A DNA stretch of 46,817 bases from Candidatus Eiseniibacteriota bacterium (GCA_030600655.1 JAUVLP010000008.1:1-46817); one strand, 5' to 3'. Counted from the first letter of the stretch, positions 9,967 to 18,795 are shown. Numbers and translations are program-made. The notes: a model not told the origin generated them from the letters alone.

Positions 9967-11087
9967 AGGAGAGGAAGTTTCATCCTGAGAGCGTGCGTTC
10001 CATCCTGCTGATACGCCTCTACTTCCTCGGCGACGTCCTACTCTCGACACCCGTGATGGCAGCTCTGAAGGACAGGTTTCCGGATGCGAAGCTGTCGGTG
10101 CTCATCAAGAAGCGAGCGCTGGACATACTGGTCGGCAACCCCGCGGTTGATGAAGTGATCATATACGATGAGCCTGAGCACTATCATAGTCCGGTGTGGC
10201 AGTTCAAGCTCGCGTCACGACTCAGGCGGGCGCGGTACGATCTGGTGGTCGATCTGACCGGTGATCTCAGAAGCTCACTGCTGCTCCTCGCGGCTGACCC
10301 CGGGTTTAGGGTGGGAGTCAATCATGCCGGTTTCGGGCGTATCCTTGACAGGAGGATCCCGTACAGGTCGACCGGACCTGTCATCGATCACCTTCTCAGT
10401 GTTCTGCATCCGCTCGGCATTGGCGTGAGTGGAGCAGCACCTTTGCTCCACTTGACGGAGGAAGAACGTCTTCGGGCCCGCAACCTTCTCGAGGCGCGCG
10501 GGATCGCGGCCGGCGAGAGCTTCGTGATGCTTTCACCGGGCGCCGGGCGCCGGCTCAAGCGGTGGAAGCCGGAGCGGTTCGGAAGGCTGGCTGAACGGAT
10601 CAAGATGGAGCTTGGATTCAGTTCCGTTGTGACGGGCGCAACCACCGACAGAGAGCTTGCGGATGCTGTCGTAGCGTCCTCGGGCGGAACCGCCGTCAGC
10701 CTGGCTGGCGCAACGGATGTTCGTGTCTTGGCTGCCGTTGCGGCTGAGGCCAGAGTCTTCGTCGGGAATGACAGCGGCCCGATGCATATCACGGCCTCTC
10801 AAGGGACTCCAGTCGTTGGTCTCTTCGGAGCGAGCACGCCCGAGCGGTTCGCTCCCAGGGGTGGGCCGTCGCGGATCATCTGGCATCGACTGGATTGCAG
10901 CCCTTGTGATCAGCGTCGCTGCGAGAGACCGGATGAACCCTGCATGGATGCGATAGGAGTAGCGGAGGTACTGGATGCTGTTATGGAACTGGTGAGCGAA
11001 GTCGGTGTCACTGCGGCAACGCGTAGTGCTGCGCGAAACACGAGCGGCGGTGAGCCTGGGGACGATGCCGGGGAGCAGCAGGAATGA
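9963..11087 (+). CDS. GT9 family glycosyltransferase (heptosyltransferase-like)
   Basis: ILLIRLYFLGDVLLSTPVMAALKDRFPDAKLSVLIKKRA; GNDSGPMHITASQGTPVVGLFGAS. Confidence 0.9.
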   Translation: MKERKFHPESVRSILLIRLYFLGDVLLSTPVMAALKDRFPDAKLSVLIKKRALDILVGNPAVDEVIIYDEPEHYHSPVWQFKLASRLRRARYDLVVDLTGDLRSSLLLLAADPGFRVGVNHAGFGRILDRRIPYRSTGPVIDHLLSVLHPLGIGVSGAAPLLHLTEEERLRARNLLEARGIAAGESFVMLSPGAGRRLKRWKPERFGRLAERIKMELGFSSVVTGATTDRELADAVVASSGGTAVSLAGATDVRVLAAVAAEARVFVGNDSGPMHITASQGTPVVGLFGASTPERFAPRGGPSRIIWHRLDCSPCDQRRCERPDEPCMDAIGVAEVLDAVMELVSEVGVTAATRSAARNTSGGEPGDDAGEQQE

Positions 11088-12250
11088 GCACTCCCGATAT
11101 CATCTGTCTTTCGACAAACCACTGGACTGGGCTTCCGACCAGCAAGCAACACCTCATGTCGGTTCTGGCCAGGAGTGGACGCGTTCTCTATGTAGAACCT
11201 CCCCTGGACATATTCTCCGTTCTCGGACGTCGACGCCAATGGAGCAAATTGAACGGACTGAGAGAGGTTCAAGAGGGATTGTGGGTTCTGTCTCCCGTGG
11301 TTGTCATCGATAGCTCGTTGCCAGGGAAGCGGGTTGCCTTCCACCGGCGCTTTCTGCCGAGGGTGGCGAGAGCCGCGCGCGGGCTAGGGTTCGAAAATCC
11401 CATCCTCTGGTGCTTCTCGCCGGAACACATTGCGTACGCGGGGGGTCTCAGTGAATCCATTCTCATCTATCACGCTGCTGACGATCCGGCGGGTCTCAGC
11501 CGTGATCCGGATATGACACGCGTGCTCGAACGGAAACTGATGAAACGTTCAGACATTGTCTTCGTGGCCTCGCAATCTCTTTGCGAGGCGCGCAGGGAGT
11601 GCGGCGATATTCACAGGCTCCAGAATGCAGCCGACGGCATGCACTACAGAAAGATACTCACCGGAGACGCTTCGGCATCGCTGGACGACTTTGCGGCTGC
11701 GCTTCGGAAGCCGCGGCGCGTACCCTCTGAACTTGCCGGTCTTGACGGGCCCATCATACTGTATGGCGGTGCTGCCTACGGGTGGTTCGACTTCGAGCTC
11801 GTCGCGGACCTCGCGAAGATGCGGCCGGACTGGAATCTGGTCATGGTCGGTCCGTCTGAGCGTTCTGCTCCTCCCCATGGTGTGTTGAGTGTAGGACGGA
11901 AACGCTACGATGATTTCCCTTGGTACGTCGCGGCCGCGGACGTCACTATCCTCCCGTTGAGGGAGGGCTCGCACTCGAGGAACTGCGACCCGATCATCCT
12001 CTTCGAGTATCTGCTCTGCGGCAAACCGGTTGTTGCGACACCGTTTCCAGCTGCTTCCGAGCACGGGGATCTTGTCATCAGGGCTAGTGATGCCGCCGGT
12101 TTCGAGAAGGCCATTTCCTCTGTCCTGGATGGGGGTACGTCTCCGAAGCTGATCAGAAGAAGGGTGGAGTATGCGTTGGATAATGCGTGGGAGAAGAGGG
12201 CCGAAGTGGCGCTCGGATTCATAGAGAAGGCCAAGGAGAAGATGCGATGA
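11084..12250 (+). CDS. GT-B glycosyltransferase (TuaH-like / GT1-GT4)
   Basis: CLSTNHWTGLPTSKQHLMSVLARSGRVLYVEPP; ADVTILPLREGSHSRNCDPIILFEYLLCGKPVVATPF. Confidence 0.75.
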   Translation: MSTPDIICLSTNHWTGLPTSKQHLMSVLARSGRVLYVEPPLDIFSVLGRRRQWSKLNGLREVQEGLWVLSPVVVIDSSLPGKRVAFHRRFLPRVARAARGLGFENPILWCFSPEHIAYAGGLSESILIYHAADDPAGLSRDPDMTRVLERKLMKRSDIVFVASQSLCEARRECGDIHRLQNAADGMHYRKILTGDASASLDDFAAALRKPRRVPSELAGLDGPIILYGGAAYGWFDFELVADLAKMRPDWNLVMVGPSERSAPPHGVLSVGRKRYDDFPWYVAAADVTILPLREGSHSRNCDPIILFEYLLCGKPVVATPFPAASEHGDLVIRASDAAGFEKAISSVLDGGTSPKLIRRRVEYALDNAWEKRAEVALGFIEKAKEKMR

Positions 12251-13485
12251 TCGCGACGGGACAGGCTGTGACTGTGCCTTCCTCACACGGGCGGGCGCGA
12301 GGAGTGTTCGATGGGCTCCAGTTGTTCGGCTTGGTCGTTCTCCTGATCGGCCTTCCCTTTTCGGAAGCAGCAAAGAGCGCGGGTCTGGCTCTCGCGGTGC
12401 TTGGGTTTGCCGGGAAACTGGTACTTGGTCACAGGCCACAGCTTGGGAGAGGCGGTGTTCTCGCAGCGCTCGGTGTCTACTTCGCCGCTGCCGCATTGTC
12501 GGTCATCATGGCGGAGACTGAGATGCGGAGGCCTGACGAACTCATTGCGCTGGCAATGACCATCCTTCCGTTCCTTCTTGTCCTCGATTCGGTCGTCTCG
12601 CGTCCTTCGCGGCGGCTGTTCTTTGCCGGAGCGATTCTAACAGGGGCGGTCGTGGCTCTGCTGCTCTGGTTAGGCAGCTACGATGCTGAGTCCTTCTACC
12701 GGCTGAGTCTGGGTTCGATAGAGAACCCTGTGCCGGCTGGGGAGTACCTGGCTGTCTGTCTCGTTCTGGGCGTGGCCATTCTCTTTGCGGAGATTCGCGC
12801 GACTGCAGTCGGACCGTTCATGGTGCTCCTCGTGGGTTTGATGGGGGGCGCGCTTGTGCTGACGCAGGCCCGCGGTGCTCTCCTTGGTGCGATTTGCGGT
12901 GTGGCATTCGTTGTGTGGGCCACGATACGCAAGCGGAGATACGTGGCGGCGGTGATAGCGGTTGCCGTGGTCGGGACCCTGGTGTTCGCAGCAGCCAATC
13001 CTGATTCGAAGATCGCAGAGAGCTTCGACTTCCAATCCAGAAATACGCAGGCGAGGCTGGCGATATGGCATCAGACCGCTGGCCACATCCTCGAGCGGCC
13101 TGTCACAGGGCATGGGCACGGTAGTTTCTCGCTCCTCGGCGTTACATATTTCGATGGTAAGGTCGTGGAGTACCCGGTGAATGCGCACAACATATGGATC
13201 AACAGCCTGGTGGAGACCGGGATTCTGGGCGCGGGCGCGTTGCTCGCGTATCTGGCGCTCATATTGAGAGGGATATGGAGTTCACTCAGACGTGCGGGTT
13301 ACCCACTTGACAGGGCACTCTCAATAGGGACCCTTGGAGGGGGCATTGTGTCGTTCGTGGCGGGAGTTACGGCTCTTTCTGTTGATGCGGAGCCGGGGAT
13401 GCTCTTCTTTACGATTGCGGCCATCGGCATCAGTGGACCGGATTCTCGGAACGCTGCGGTGGGGGAGGTGCGGGATGCCGCGTGA
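12247..13485 (+). CDS. O-antigen ligase / Wzy-like polymerase (multi-TM)
   Basis: Many hydrophobic segments with a Wzy_C-like section: ARLAIWHQTAGHILERPVTGHGHGSF...VNAHNIWINSLVETGILG. Confidence 0.8.
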   Translation: MIATGQAVTVPSSHGRARGVFDGLQLFGLVVLLIGLPFSEAAKSAGLALAVLGFAGKLVLGHRPQLGRGGVLAALGVYFAAAALSVIMAETEMRRPDELIALAMTILPFLLVLDSVVSRPSRRLFFAGAILTGAVVALLLWLGSYDAESFYRLSLGSIENPVPAGEYLAVCLVLGVAILFAEIRATAVGPFMVLLVGLMGGALVLTQARGALLGAICGVAFVVWATIRKRRYVAAVIAVAVVGTLVFAAANPDSKIAESFDFQSRNTQARLAIWHQTAGHILERPVTGHGHGSFSLLGVTYFDGKVVEYPVNAHNIWINSLVETGILGAGALLAYLALILRGIWSSLRRAGYPLDRALSIGTLGGGIVSFVAGVTALSVDAEPGMLFFTIAAIGISGPDSRNAAVGEVRDAA

Positions 13486-14056
13486 GGGGCCTGCGGTCTT
13501 TCTCGACAGAGACGGTGTGTTGACCGTTGAACGGAGCTACATTACTCGCCCGGGTGAGCTTGAACTGGTACCTGGGGCCGCACGCGCGGTCAGGGCCCTG
13601 AACAACTCAGGTGTTCGCACCGTCGTAGTCAGTAACCAGTCCGCCGTTGCCAGGGGGTTGATGACTGAAGGAGAGCTGGCGGCCATTCACGGTCGTCTCG
13701 AGGAACTCCTTGAAGAAAAGGGCGCGTTTCTCGATGCTGCATACTATTGTCCCAATCTTCTCGGCGCCAGGGTTGCGCGATTCGCGCGCGACGATTCCTG
13801 CCGGAAACCGCGCACGGGGATGCTCGAACAGGCGGCCTGTGATATCGGAATCGATCTGGCGAGTTCCTACATGATAGGAGACCAGGTGACGGATATTGAA
13901 CTCGCAGAACGTGCCGGGTTGACTGCCGTACTTGTGCTGACCGGAAAGGGCGCTGAGACCCGGGCGGTTCTGAGCGAGAGAGGACTTGAGGTCGACCACG
14001 TCGCAGTCGACATTGGTGCGGCTGTTTCATGGATACTCAACTGCATGGAGAGGTGA
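13475..14056 (+). CDS. gmhB: HAD-IIIA phosphatase, GmhB-like (D-glycero-D-manno-heptose 1,7-bisphosphate 7-phosphatase-like)
   Basis: AVFLDRDGVLTVERSYITRPGELELVPGAARAVRALNNSGVRTVVVSNQSAVARG...SCRKPRTGMLEQA...SYMIGDQVTDIELAERAG. Confidence 0.8.
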   Translation: MPREGPAVFLDRDGVLTVERSYITRPGELELVPGAARAVRALNNSGVRTVVVSNQSAVARGLMTEGELAAIHGRLEELLEEKGAFLDAAYYCPNLLGARVARFARDDSCRKPRTGMLEQAACDIGIDLASSYMIGDQVTDIELAERAGLTAVLVLTGKGAETRAVLSERGLEVDHVAVDIGAAVSWILNCMER

Positions 14057-14949
14057 TGACACGGCGGGAACACAAATGCGCTGCGGCCGTCACGTGGACG
14101 TCCGCCATCGCCGGAATGGTAGCCTCGCGGTGGACGGAGTCACGGGGGCTCATCGTCCTGGCGACTTCGCTCGCGGTGCTGTGTGGTTTCCTGCCTGCGG
14201 TTGGAACGGTCGATGGCAGTGCGGTGCCCACGGCTCTTGTGGCGAACTGTGAACCGACGGCGCCACCATTTGGTGTAGGGGAGCGGCTGGTGTTCGATGT
14301 CAAGTACGGTTTCATGCACGGCGGCACGGCCGTGATGAGCATCCCGGAGATGGTCTGGCATCATGGCTACCCCTGCTATCGCATCGTCTCCGTCGCGGAG
14401 TCGAACGCGTTCATATCCGCTTTCTTTCCTGTCAGGGATGTTGCGGAATCGCTGCTTGATGCCCGGGAGATGGTATCAAGGAAGTTTGAGAAGCACCTCA
14501 GCGAAGGTGATTTTCGTGCCCACGACCTGATACTGTTCGACCACGATCGGCACATCGCGATTTACCCGAAGAAGGGACGCGTCGTGCCGCTTGCTCTAAA
14601 TGCTCAGGATATACTATCGTCGCTGTACTATGTGAGGATGATGAAGCTCGAGGTCGGCAGTTCCGTGTCGATAGAGAATCACGCGGATAAGAAGAACTAC
14701 CCGCTCGAGGTCAAGGTACTCCGCCGCGAGCGGGTCAAGGTTCCGGCTGGAGAGTTCGACTGCATTGTTGTGGAGCCAGTGATGCGAACTGGTGGGCTTT
14801 TCAGCCAGAAGGGAAGGCTGTGGGTCTGGATGACCGACGATGACTTCCACATGCCGGTGCTCATGAAAAGCAAGATCGCCATTGGTTCCATATCCACTGT
14901 CCTCAAGAGCTACGAGCGTGCGGAGCACATCCGATCGCAATTTCCCTAA
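14056..14949 (+). CDS. DUF3108 domain protein (exported)
   Basis: N-terminal hydrophobic segment, then GERLVFDVKYGFMHGGTAVMSI...VKVPAGEFDCIVVEPVM...GRLWVWMTDDDFHMPVLMKSKIAIGSI. Confidence 0.72.
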   Translation: MTRREHKCAAAVTWTSAIAGMVASRWTESRGLIVLATSLAVLCGFLPAVGTVDGSAVPTALVANCEPTAPPFGVGERLVFDVKYGFMHGGTAVMSIPEMVWHHGYPCYRIVSVAESNAFISAFFPVRDVAESLLDAREMVSRKFEKHLSEGDFRAHDLILFDHDRHIAIYPKKGRVVPLALNAQDILSSLYYVRMMKLEVGSSVSIENHADKKNYPLEVKVLRRERVKVPAGEFDCIVVEPVMRTGGLFSQKGRLWVWMTDDDFHMPVLMKSKIAIGSISTVLKSYERAEHIRSQFP

Positions 14950-14958
14950 GGAGGTCAT

Positions 14959-15918
14959 ATGCCATCACGTTTTCCGGAAGCCGATCTGACGAAGCTCAAC
15001 AGGGTCTCGATGGCAGCACGGGGCGGCACAGTCAGTGTGGACAGCTTTGTGCATCCCGTCGAACCCGGTCCGGAGATCGATGATCTTCTCTCTATGGTTC
15101 CGGAAGTTTTTGCGGGCGCAGATTTCAAGACGGCAGTGGCTGCCGTCGCTTCCGCGGGACGTGCGGGACGGCCGGGACTCGCGATGTTCGGGGCGCACTT
15201 CATCAAGTGCGGGCTCAGTCGCCTCCTGATCGATCTTATGGAACGCGGCATTGTAACGGCCGTTGCGATGAACGGAGCTTGTGCCATTCACGACTACGAA
15301 ATCGCAATGTGGGGTGTAACGTCGGAGGATGTAGGTGCAGGATTGGAAGATGGAAGCTTCGGTATGTGCGCCGATACCGCCGATGGCATCAATGGTGCGA
15401 TAGTGGAGGGAGCGAAGCGGGGAGCGGGTTTTGGCGAGAGCATCGGGGAGCGTATTGTCGGCAATCGGAGTCCGTATCTTGATGCGAGCATACTTGGCCG
15501 CGCGTACGAGCTTGAGATACCTGCAACGGTGCACGTGGGTATGGGCACCGATATCATTCACCAGCACGCGTCTGCGGACGGAGCAGCGATCGGAGAGACA
15601 AGCCTCCGGGATTTCCGGATCCTGGCTCGTGTTGTCGGGGAGCTGGAGGATGGGTGCGTTCTCAATATTGGTTCCGCAGTCATTCTGCCGGAGGTGTTTC
15701 TGAAGGCGTTCTCAGTAGCCCGGAACCTTGGGTTCGAAGGTGGGGCGCTGACTACGATCTCGATGGATATGAATGAACCGTACAGGGCGCTCACCAACGT
15801 TGTCAGGAGGCCAACAGCGTATCGAGGTACAGGGATTGCGCTTAGAGGGCGTCACGAGCTCCTCTTCCCACTTTTCTGGGCGGGTGTGATCCGCGGTGTC
15901 GAGCGGGGCGGGACATGA
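14959..15918 (+). CDS. Deoxyhypusine synthase-like family protein (bacterial, uncharacterised)
   Basis: MFGAHFIKCGLSRLLIDLMERGIVTAVAMNGACAIHDYEIAMWGVTSEDVGAGLEDGSFGM...NIGSAVILPEVFLKAFSVARNLG. Strong AAGGAGG RBS. Confidence 0.6.
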   Translation: MPSRFPEADLTKLNRVSMAARGGTVSVDSFVHPVEPGPEIDDLLSMVPEVFAGADFKTAVAAVASAGRAGRPGLAMFGAHFIKCGLSRLLIDLMERGIVTAVAMNGACAIHDYEIAMWGVTSEDVGAGLEDGSFGMCADTADGINGAIVEGAKRGAGFGESIGERIVGNRSPYLDASILGRAYELEIPATVHVGMGTDIIHQHASADGAAIGETSLRDFRILARVVGELEDGCVLNIGSAVILPEVFLKAFSVARNLGFEGGALTTISMDMNEPYRALTNVVRRPTAYRGTGIALRGRHELLFPLFWAGVIRGVERGGT

Positions 15919-15931
15919 TAGGCAATAGATG

Positions 15932-15960
15932 TTGACATCAGACAAAGCTTGTGATAGACT
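15932..15960 (+). promoter_or_regulatory. sigma70-like promoter (TTGACA-N17-TAGACT)
   Basis: TTGACA 15932-15937, TAGACT 15955-15960. Confidence 0.65.
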
Positions 15961-15966
15961 GGCATT

Positions 15967-16196
15967 GAAGGTCAGGGTAGAAGAGAAGCCGATTCCAAGC
16001 GCGAAAGGACTCGCATCGCACCATTGCTAAGGGCTTTTTCTCAAATCTGACAGTGCACTCAGTAACGTGCATGGGCATGCCGCCCGCAGAGAGCGGGGCA
16101 TTGTCGTTAGTGTCAGATGGGACTCGCCCTTGGCTGATGAAGAATCTAAGGAATCCCGGCCGGGTGTGTCCCAGTGAGACACCCGGTCTTTTTTGT
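15967..16196 (+). ncRNA. Structured leader RNA / candidate cis-regulatory RNA or sRNA
   Basis: Between a good promoter and an intrinsic terminator. Closing helix ATCTGACA (16045-16052)/TGTCAGAT (16111-16118); internal helices GTGCAC (16053-16058)/GTGCAT (16067-16072, one G-U) and CCCGC (16083-16087)/GCGGG (16093-16097) extended by ATGC/GCAT. Confidence 0.5.
16160..16194 (+). terminator. Rho-independent terminator upstream of the sugar-transferase gene
   Basis: CCGGGTGTgTC-ccagt-GAgACACCCGG followed by TCTTTTTT. Confidence 0.85.
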
Positions 16197-16292
16197 GCCG
16201 GCCGCGATCAAGATGCAACTCCGGCAAAGCAGTGCCGATGCGAAAGCCGGCGGAGACACATCGAGACGTGTTCGCATGACGGGAGTGGAGCT

Positions 16293-16985
16293 TTGTACTT
16301 CGTCGATGAACGATTCGGATACGGGACGATTGAAGAACTCACGCGAGGCGATGTCGAGCGGGACAGCTTGGTGCGCGGCGAGTTCTACAGACGGTTCGTG
16401 AAGCGGCCGTTCGATGTGATCGCAAGTCTTACCGGCCTGATTGTGCTCTCACCTCTCTTTCTGTTGATCTCCCTTCTGGTCAAGCTTGACTCGCGCGGCC
16501 CGGTGCTTTTCAGCCAGTCGCGCGTTGGGAAGGATGGCCGGGAATTCGCGTTTCTGAAGTTCAGGTCCATGGTGATCGATGCTGAGGAACAGAAACACAC
16601 ACTCATGCACCTCAATGAACTTGATGGTCCTGTCTTCAAGATCAGCGACGATCCACGCATAACGCGTATCGGTTGCTTCCTGAGGAAGACCAGTTTTGAT
16701 GAGTTCCCACAGCTGATCAATATTCTCAAGGGTGACATGAGCCTGGTCGGTCCGCGCCCGCCGCTTCCCGGCGAAGTAGAGAAGTACGAGGGCTGGCAGC
16801 GTGAGAAACTGTCGGTGCTTCCCGGTATTACATGCCTCTGGCAGATCAGTGGAAGAAATCACATTGGGTTTACGGAGTGGATGAGGCTGGACATCGACTA
16901 CATCAGGCGGCAGTCGCTGGGGATGGATCTGAGGATTCTCGCCAGAACGCTGCCGGCTGTGCTTACGAGAAAGGGAGCGTACTAG
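16293..16985 (+). CDS. Undecaprenyl-phosphate sugar phosphotransferase (bacterial sugar transferase, WbaP/PglC-like)
   Basis: RRFVKRPFDVIASLTGLIVLSPLFLLISLLVKLDSRGPVLFSQSRVGKDGREFAFLKFRSM...DEFPQLINILKGDMSLVGPRPPLPGEV. Likely TTG start at 16293 (GGAG upstream); the track's 16053 start reads through the terminator. Confidence 0.9.
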   Translation: MYFVDERFGYGTIEELTRGDVERDSLVRGEFYRRFVKRPFDVIASLTGLIVLSPLFLLISLLVKLDSRGPVLFSQSRVGKDGREFAFLKFRSMVIDAEEQKHTLMHLNELDGPVFKISDDPRITRIGCFLRKTSFDEFPQLINILKGDMSLVGPRPPLPGEVEKYEGWQREKLSVLPGITCLWQISGRNHIGFTEWMRLDIDYIRRQSLGMDLRILARTLPAVLTRKGAY

Positions 16986-17030
16986 AAGGAACTGACTGCG
17001 AGAACTGGCGTAGTGGTACGACATCAAGGA

Positions 17031-17084
17031 TCCGGCAGCGGGTGCATCACGAGCAGTCCCTACTCACACCGCAGCGCTGCCGGA
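17031..17084 (+). terminator. Long hairpin after the sugar-transferase gene (possible terminator)
   Basis: TCCGGCAGCG (17031-17040)/CGCTGCCGGA (17075-17084), extended by GGTG/CACC with a bulge; followed by ttgtcgtattttgtc. Confidence 0.55.
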
Positions 17085-17113
17085 TTGTCGTATTTTGTCA
17101 AGATTGGTTTGCG

Positions 17114-17142
17114 TTGACAGCGCGTGCACACTCGAATAGACT
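17114..17142 (+). promoter_or_regulatory. sigma70-like promoter (TTGACA-N17-TAGACT)
   Basis: TTGACA 17114-17119, TAGACT 17137-17142; same hexamers and spacing as at 15932. Confidence 0.65.
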
Positions 17143-17205
17143 CCACAACTGCTACCGTAGGCCCCGTCGGCTCACTGACTGGGTAGCAGAACCGGGACTC
17201 GGATA

Positions 17206-18795
17206 GTGGGTCGAAGAACTGACAAAACAGGGAAGCGCCCAGGCTCGGCTTCTGGGTTGCTGCCTATTGCCGCCATTGTCACACTTGGCGGCCTTCTGCG
17301 TTTCTACGGAATAGGTGCGCAGAGCCTCTGGGTGGATGAACTCTGGAGCGTCAAGGCTGCGTGTATTGGGGGAGGGCTGTCTCCGTACGCTGTCTTCGGC
17401 AACATGCAGGGCCCGGCGCACGCCGTCCTTGTTCATGCTGTGGCGTATCTGTCCAACAGTGAGGCAATGCTGCGCAGCATCTCCGCCCTTTTCGGAACCG
17501 CGACAGTCGCAGTTGTCTACGCTCTGGCCAACGATCTCTTCGACAAGAGAACGGCTCTTCTGGCGGCGCTCCTGACAGCGGTCTCCCCGTTTCTGATCTG
17601 GTATTCGCAGGAATTACGAAACTACTCGATGGTGATTTTCTTTGCAGCCCTGTCGACGTTGGCGGCTTGGCGTCTGGTCGAGCTCAAGAGCGCTTCGTGG
17701 CGCACGTTTGTGCTCGCTACCGTGCTGGGACTGCTCTCGAATCTCTCCGCTGCTTTCCTGGCTCTTGGACACGGGGTCTTCGCGGCTCCCAGGCTTGTCG
17801 AGAACCGTGCATTCCGTGTGAGGTGGGTTCTGGCCTTCGTGGTTGTGTTGTTATTAGTTTCGCCCTGGATCTGGGGGCTCGCAAACTGGGTGAAGGTGGA
17901 CCGGGTTGGCGAGCGGGTGGGCGTTGTCTCTGGGAGTGATGCCTCCGAGCTGCTGAGGGGAGAGACGACATTCACGCCGATGGCCATCCCGTACTCCTTC
18001 TATGTCATGGTCTACGGTTACTCATTGGGGCCCTCGAGTGCCGAGCTGCACACAACCCCGCCGGCGTCGGCGTTCATGAGGCACGGAGCCTATGTGGGGC
18101 CCGCTGCTTTCGTGCTGTTTGTGGCGCTCTGTCTGGGGATCTGGAGTTTTTCCGAGTCGAGAGGGCGACTCCGCATACTCTTCACGACTGTTCTCGCGCC
18201 CATTATCGGAACATCAGTGCTTGCGATTCTGAACGTGAAGGTGTTCAATCCGCGCTACATTGCCGTAGCGCTGCCGCTGATTCTTGTTCTCATGGCGGCG
18301 GGGGCTGTCCGGCTGAAGAGATTGCCGGGCGCGGTGGTCGCGGGTCTTCTGGTTGTCCTGAGCTGTTGGTCGTTAGGCAACTACTACTGGAATTCCGCTT
18401 ACTGGCGTGAGGATGTGAGGGGGGCGGTTCAGCATATCGAGCAGCGGGAGAGTCCCGGCGATGTCGTGCTGGTGCCCGTTGTGGCGGACGTGTTCGAGCA
18501 CTACTACGAAGGTGAGCAGGAACACTTTCTTCTGTACCCGGGGCAGGCCCGGACTGACAACGAAGTTGCGGAACGTGTGACTTCCGGCCTGACGGGGCAT
18601 CATAGACTCTGGTTCGTGAGTTCGAGACTGTGGCACGTCGACCCAGAGGGGAGAATCGCGGCATATCTTGACAGTCGGTACGAGTTATTGGACTTGGTTC
18701 GTTTCCCCGGGGTCAAGGTAAGTCTCTACAGCCTGGGTGAAGTGACATTGCCCTCCGGCGACGGGGAATATGCAGATGAAGGAGAACGGCCGTAA
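17206..18795 (+). CDS. ArnT/PMT-like membrane glycosyltransferase (GT39/GT83-type)
   Basis: LRFYGIGAQSLWVDELWSVKAA...FLIWYSQELRNYSMVIFFAALS; about a dozen TM segments. GTG start. Confidence 0.8.
   Translation: MGRRTDKTGKRPGSASGLLPIAAIVTLGGLLRFYGIGAQSLWVDELWSVKAACIGGGLSPYAVFGNMQGPAHAVLVHAVAYLSNSEAMLRSISALFGTATVAVVYALANDLFDKRTALLAALLTAVSPFLIWYSQELRNYSMVIFFAALSTLAAWRLVELKSASWRTFVLATVLGLLSNLSAAFLALGHGVFAAPRLVENRAFRVRWVLAFVVVLLLVSPWIWGLANWVKVDRVGERVGVVSGSDASELLRGETTFTPMAIPYSFYVMVYGYSLGPSSAELHTTPPASAFMRHGAYVGPAAFVLFVALCLGIWSFSESRGRLRILFTTVLAPIIGTSVLAILNVKVFNPRYIAVALPLILVLMAAGAVRLKRLPGAVVAGLLVVLSCWSLGNYYWNSAYWREDVRGAVQHIEQRESPGDVVLVPVVADVFEHYYEGEQEHFLLYPGQARTDNEVAERVTSGLTGHHRLWFVSSRLWHVDPEGRIAAYLDSRYELLDLVRFPGVKVSLYSLGEVTLPSGDGEYADEGERP

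Noticed and set aside
8218-10050. 610-aa antisense ORF
   Set aside because: Overlaps two clear GT4 genes and one GT9 start on the + strand; Arg/Ser/His-rich composition typical of antisense frames in GC-rich DNA; no recognisable domain.
16221-16250. CCGGCAAAGCAGTGCCGATGCGAAAGCCGG, loosely reminiscent of cyclic-di-GMP-I (GEMM) riboswitch fragments
   Set aside because: Only short motif resemblance; the GAAA tetraloop/receptor and the second conserved stem are not evident, and it lies after the terminator. Needs cmscan.
16053-16292. N-terminal extension of the sugar-transferase ORF in the track
   Set aside because: The frame reads through the intrinsic terminator and leader helices; conserved protein sequence begins near 16300 and a TTG with GGAG upstream is at 16293.
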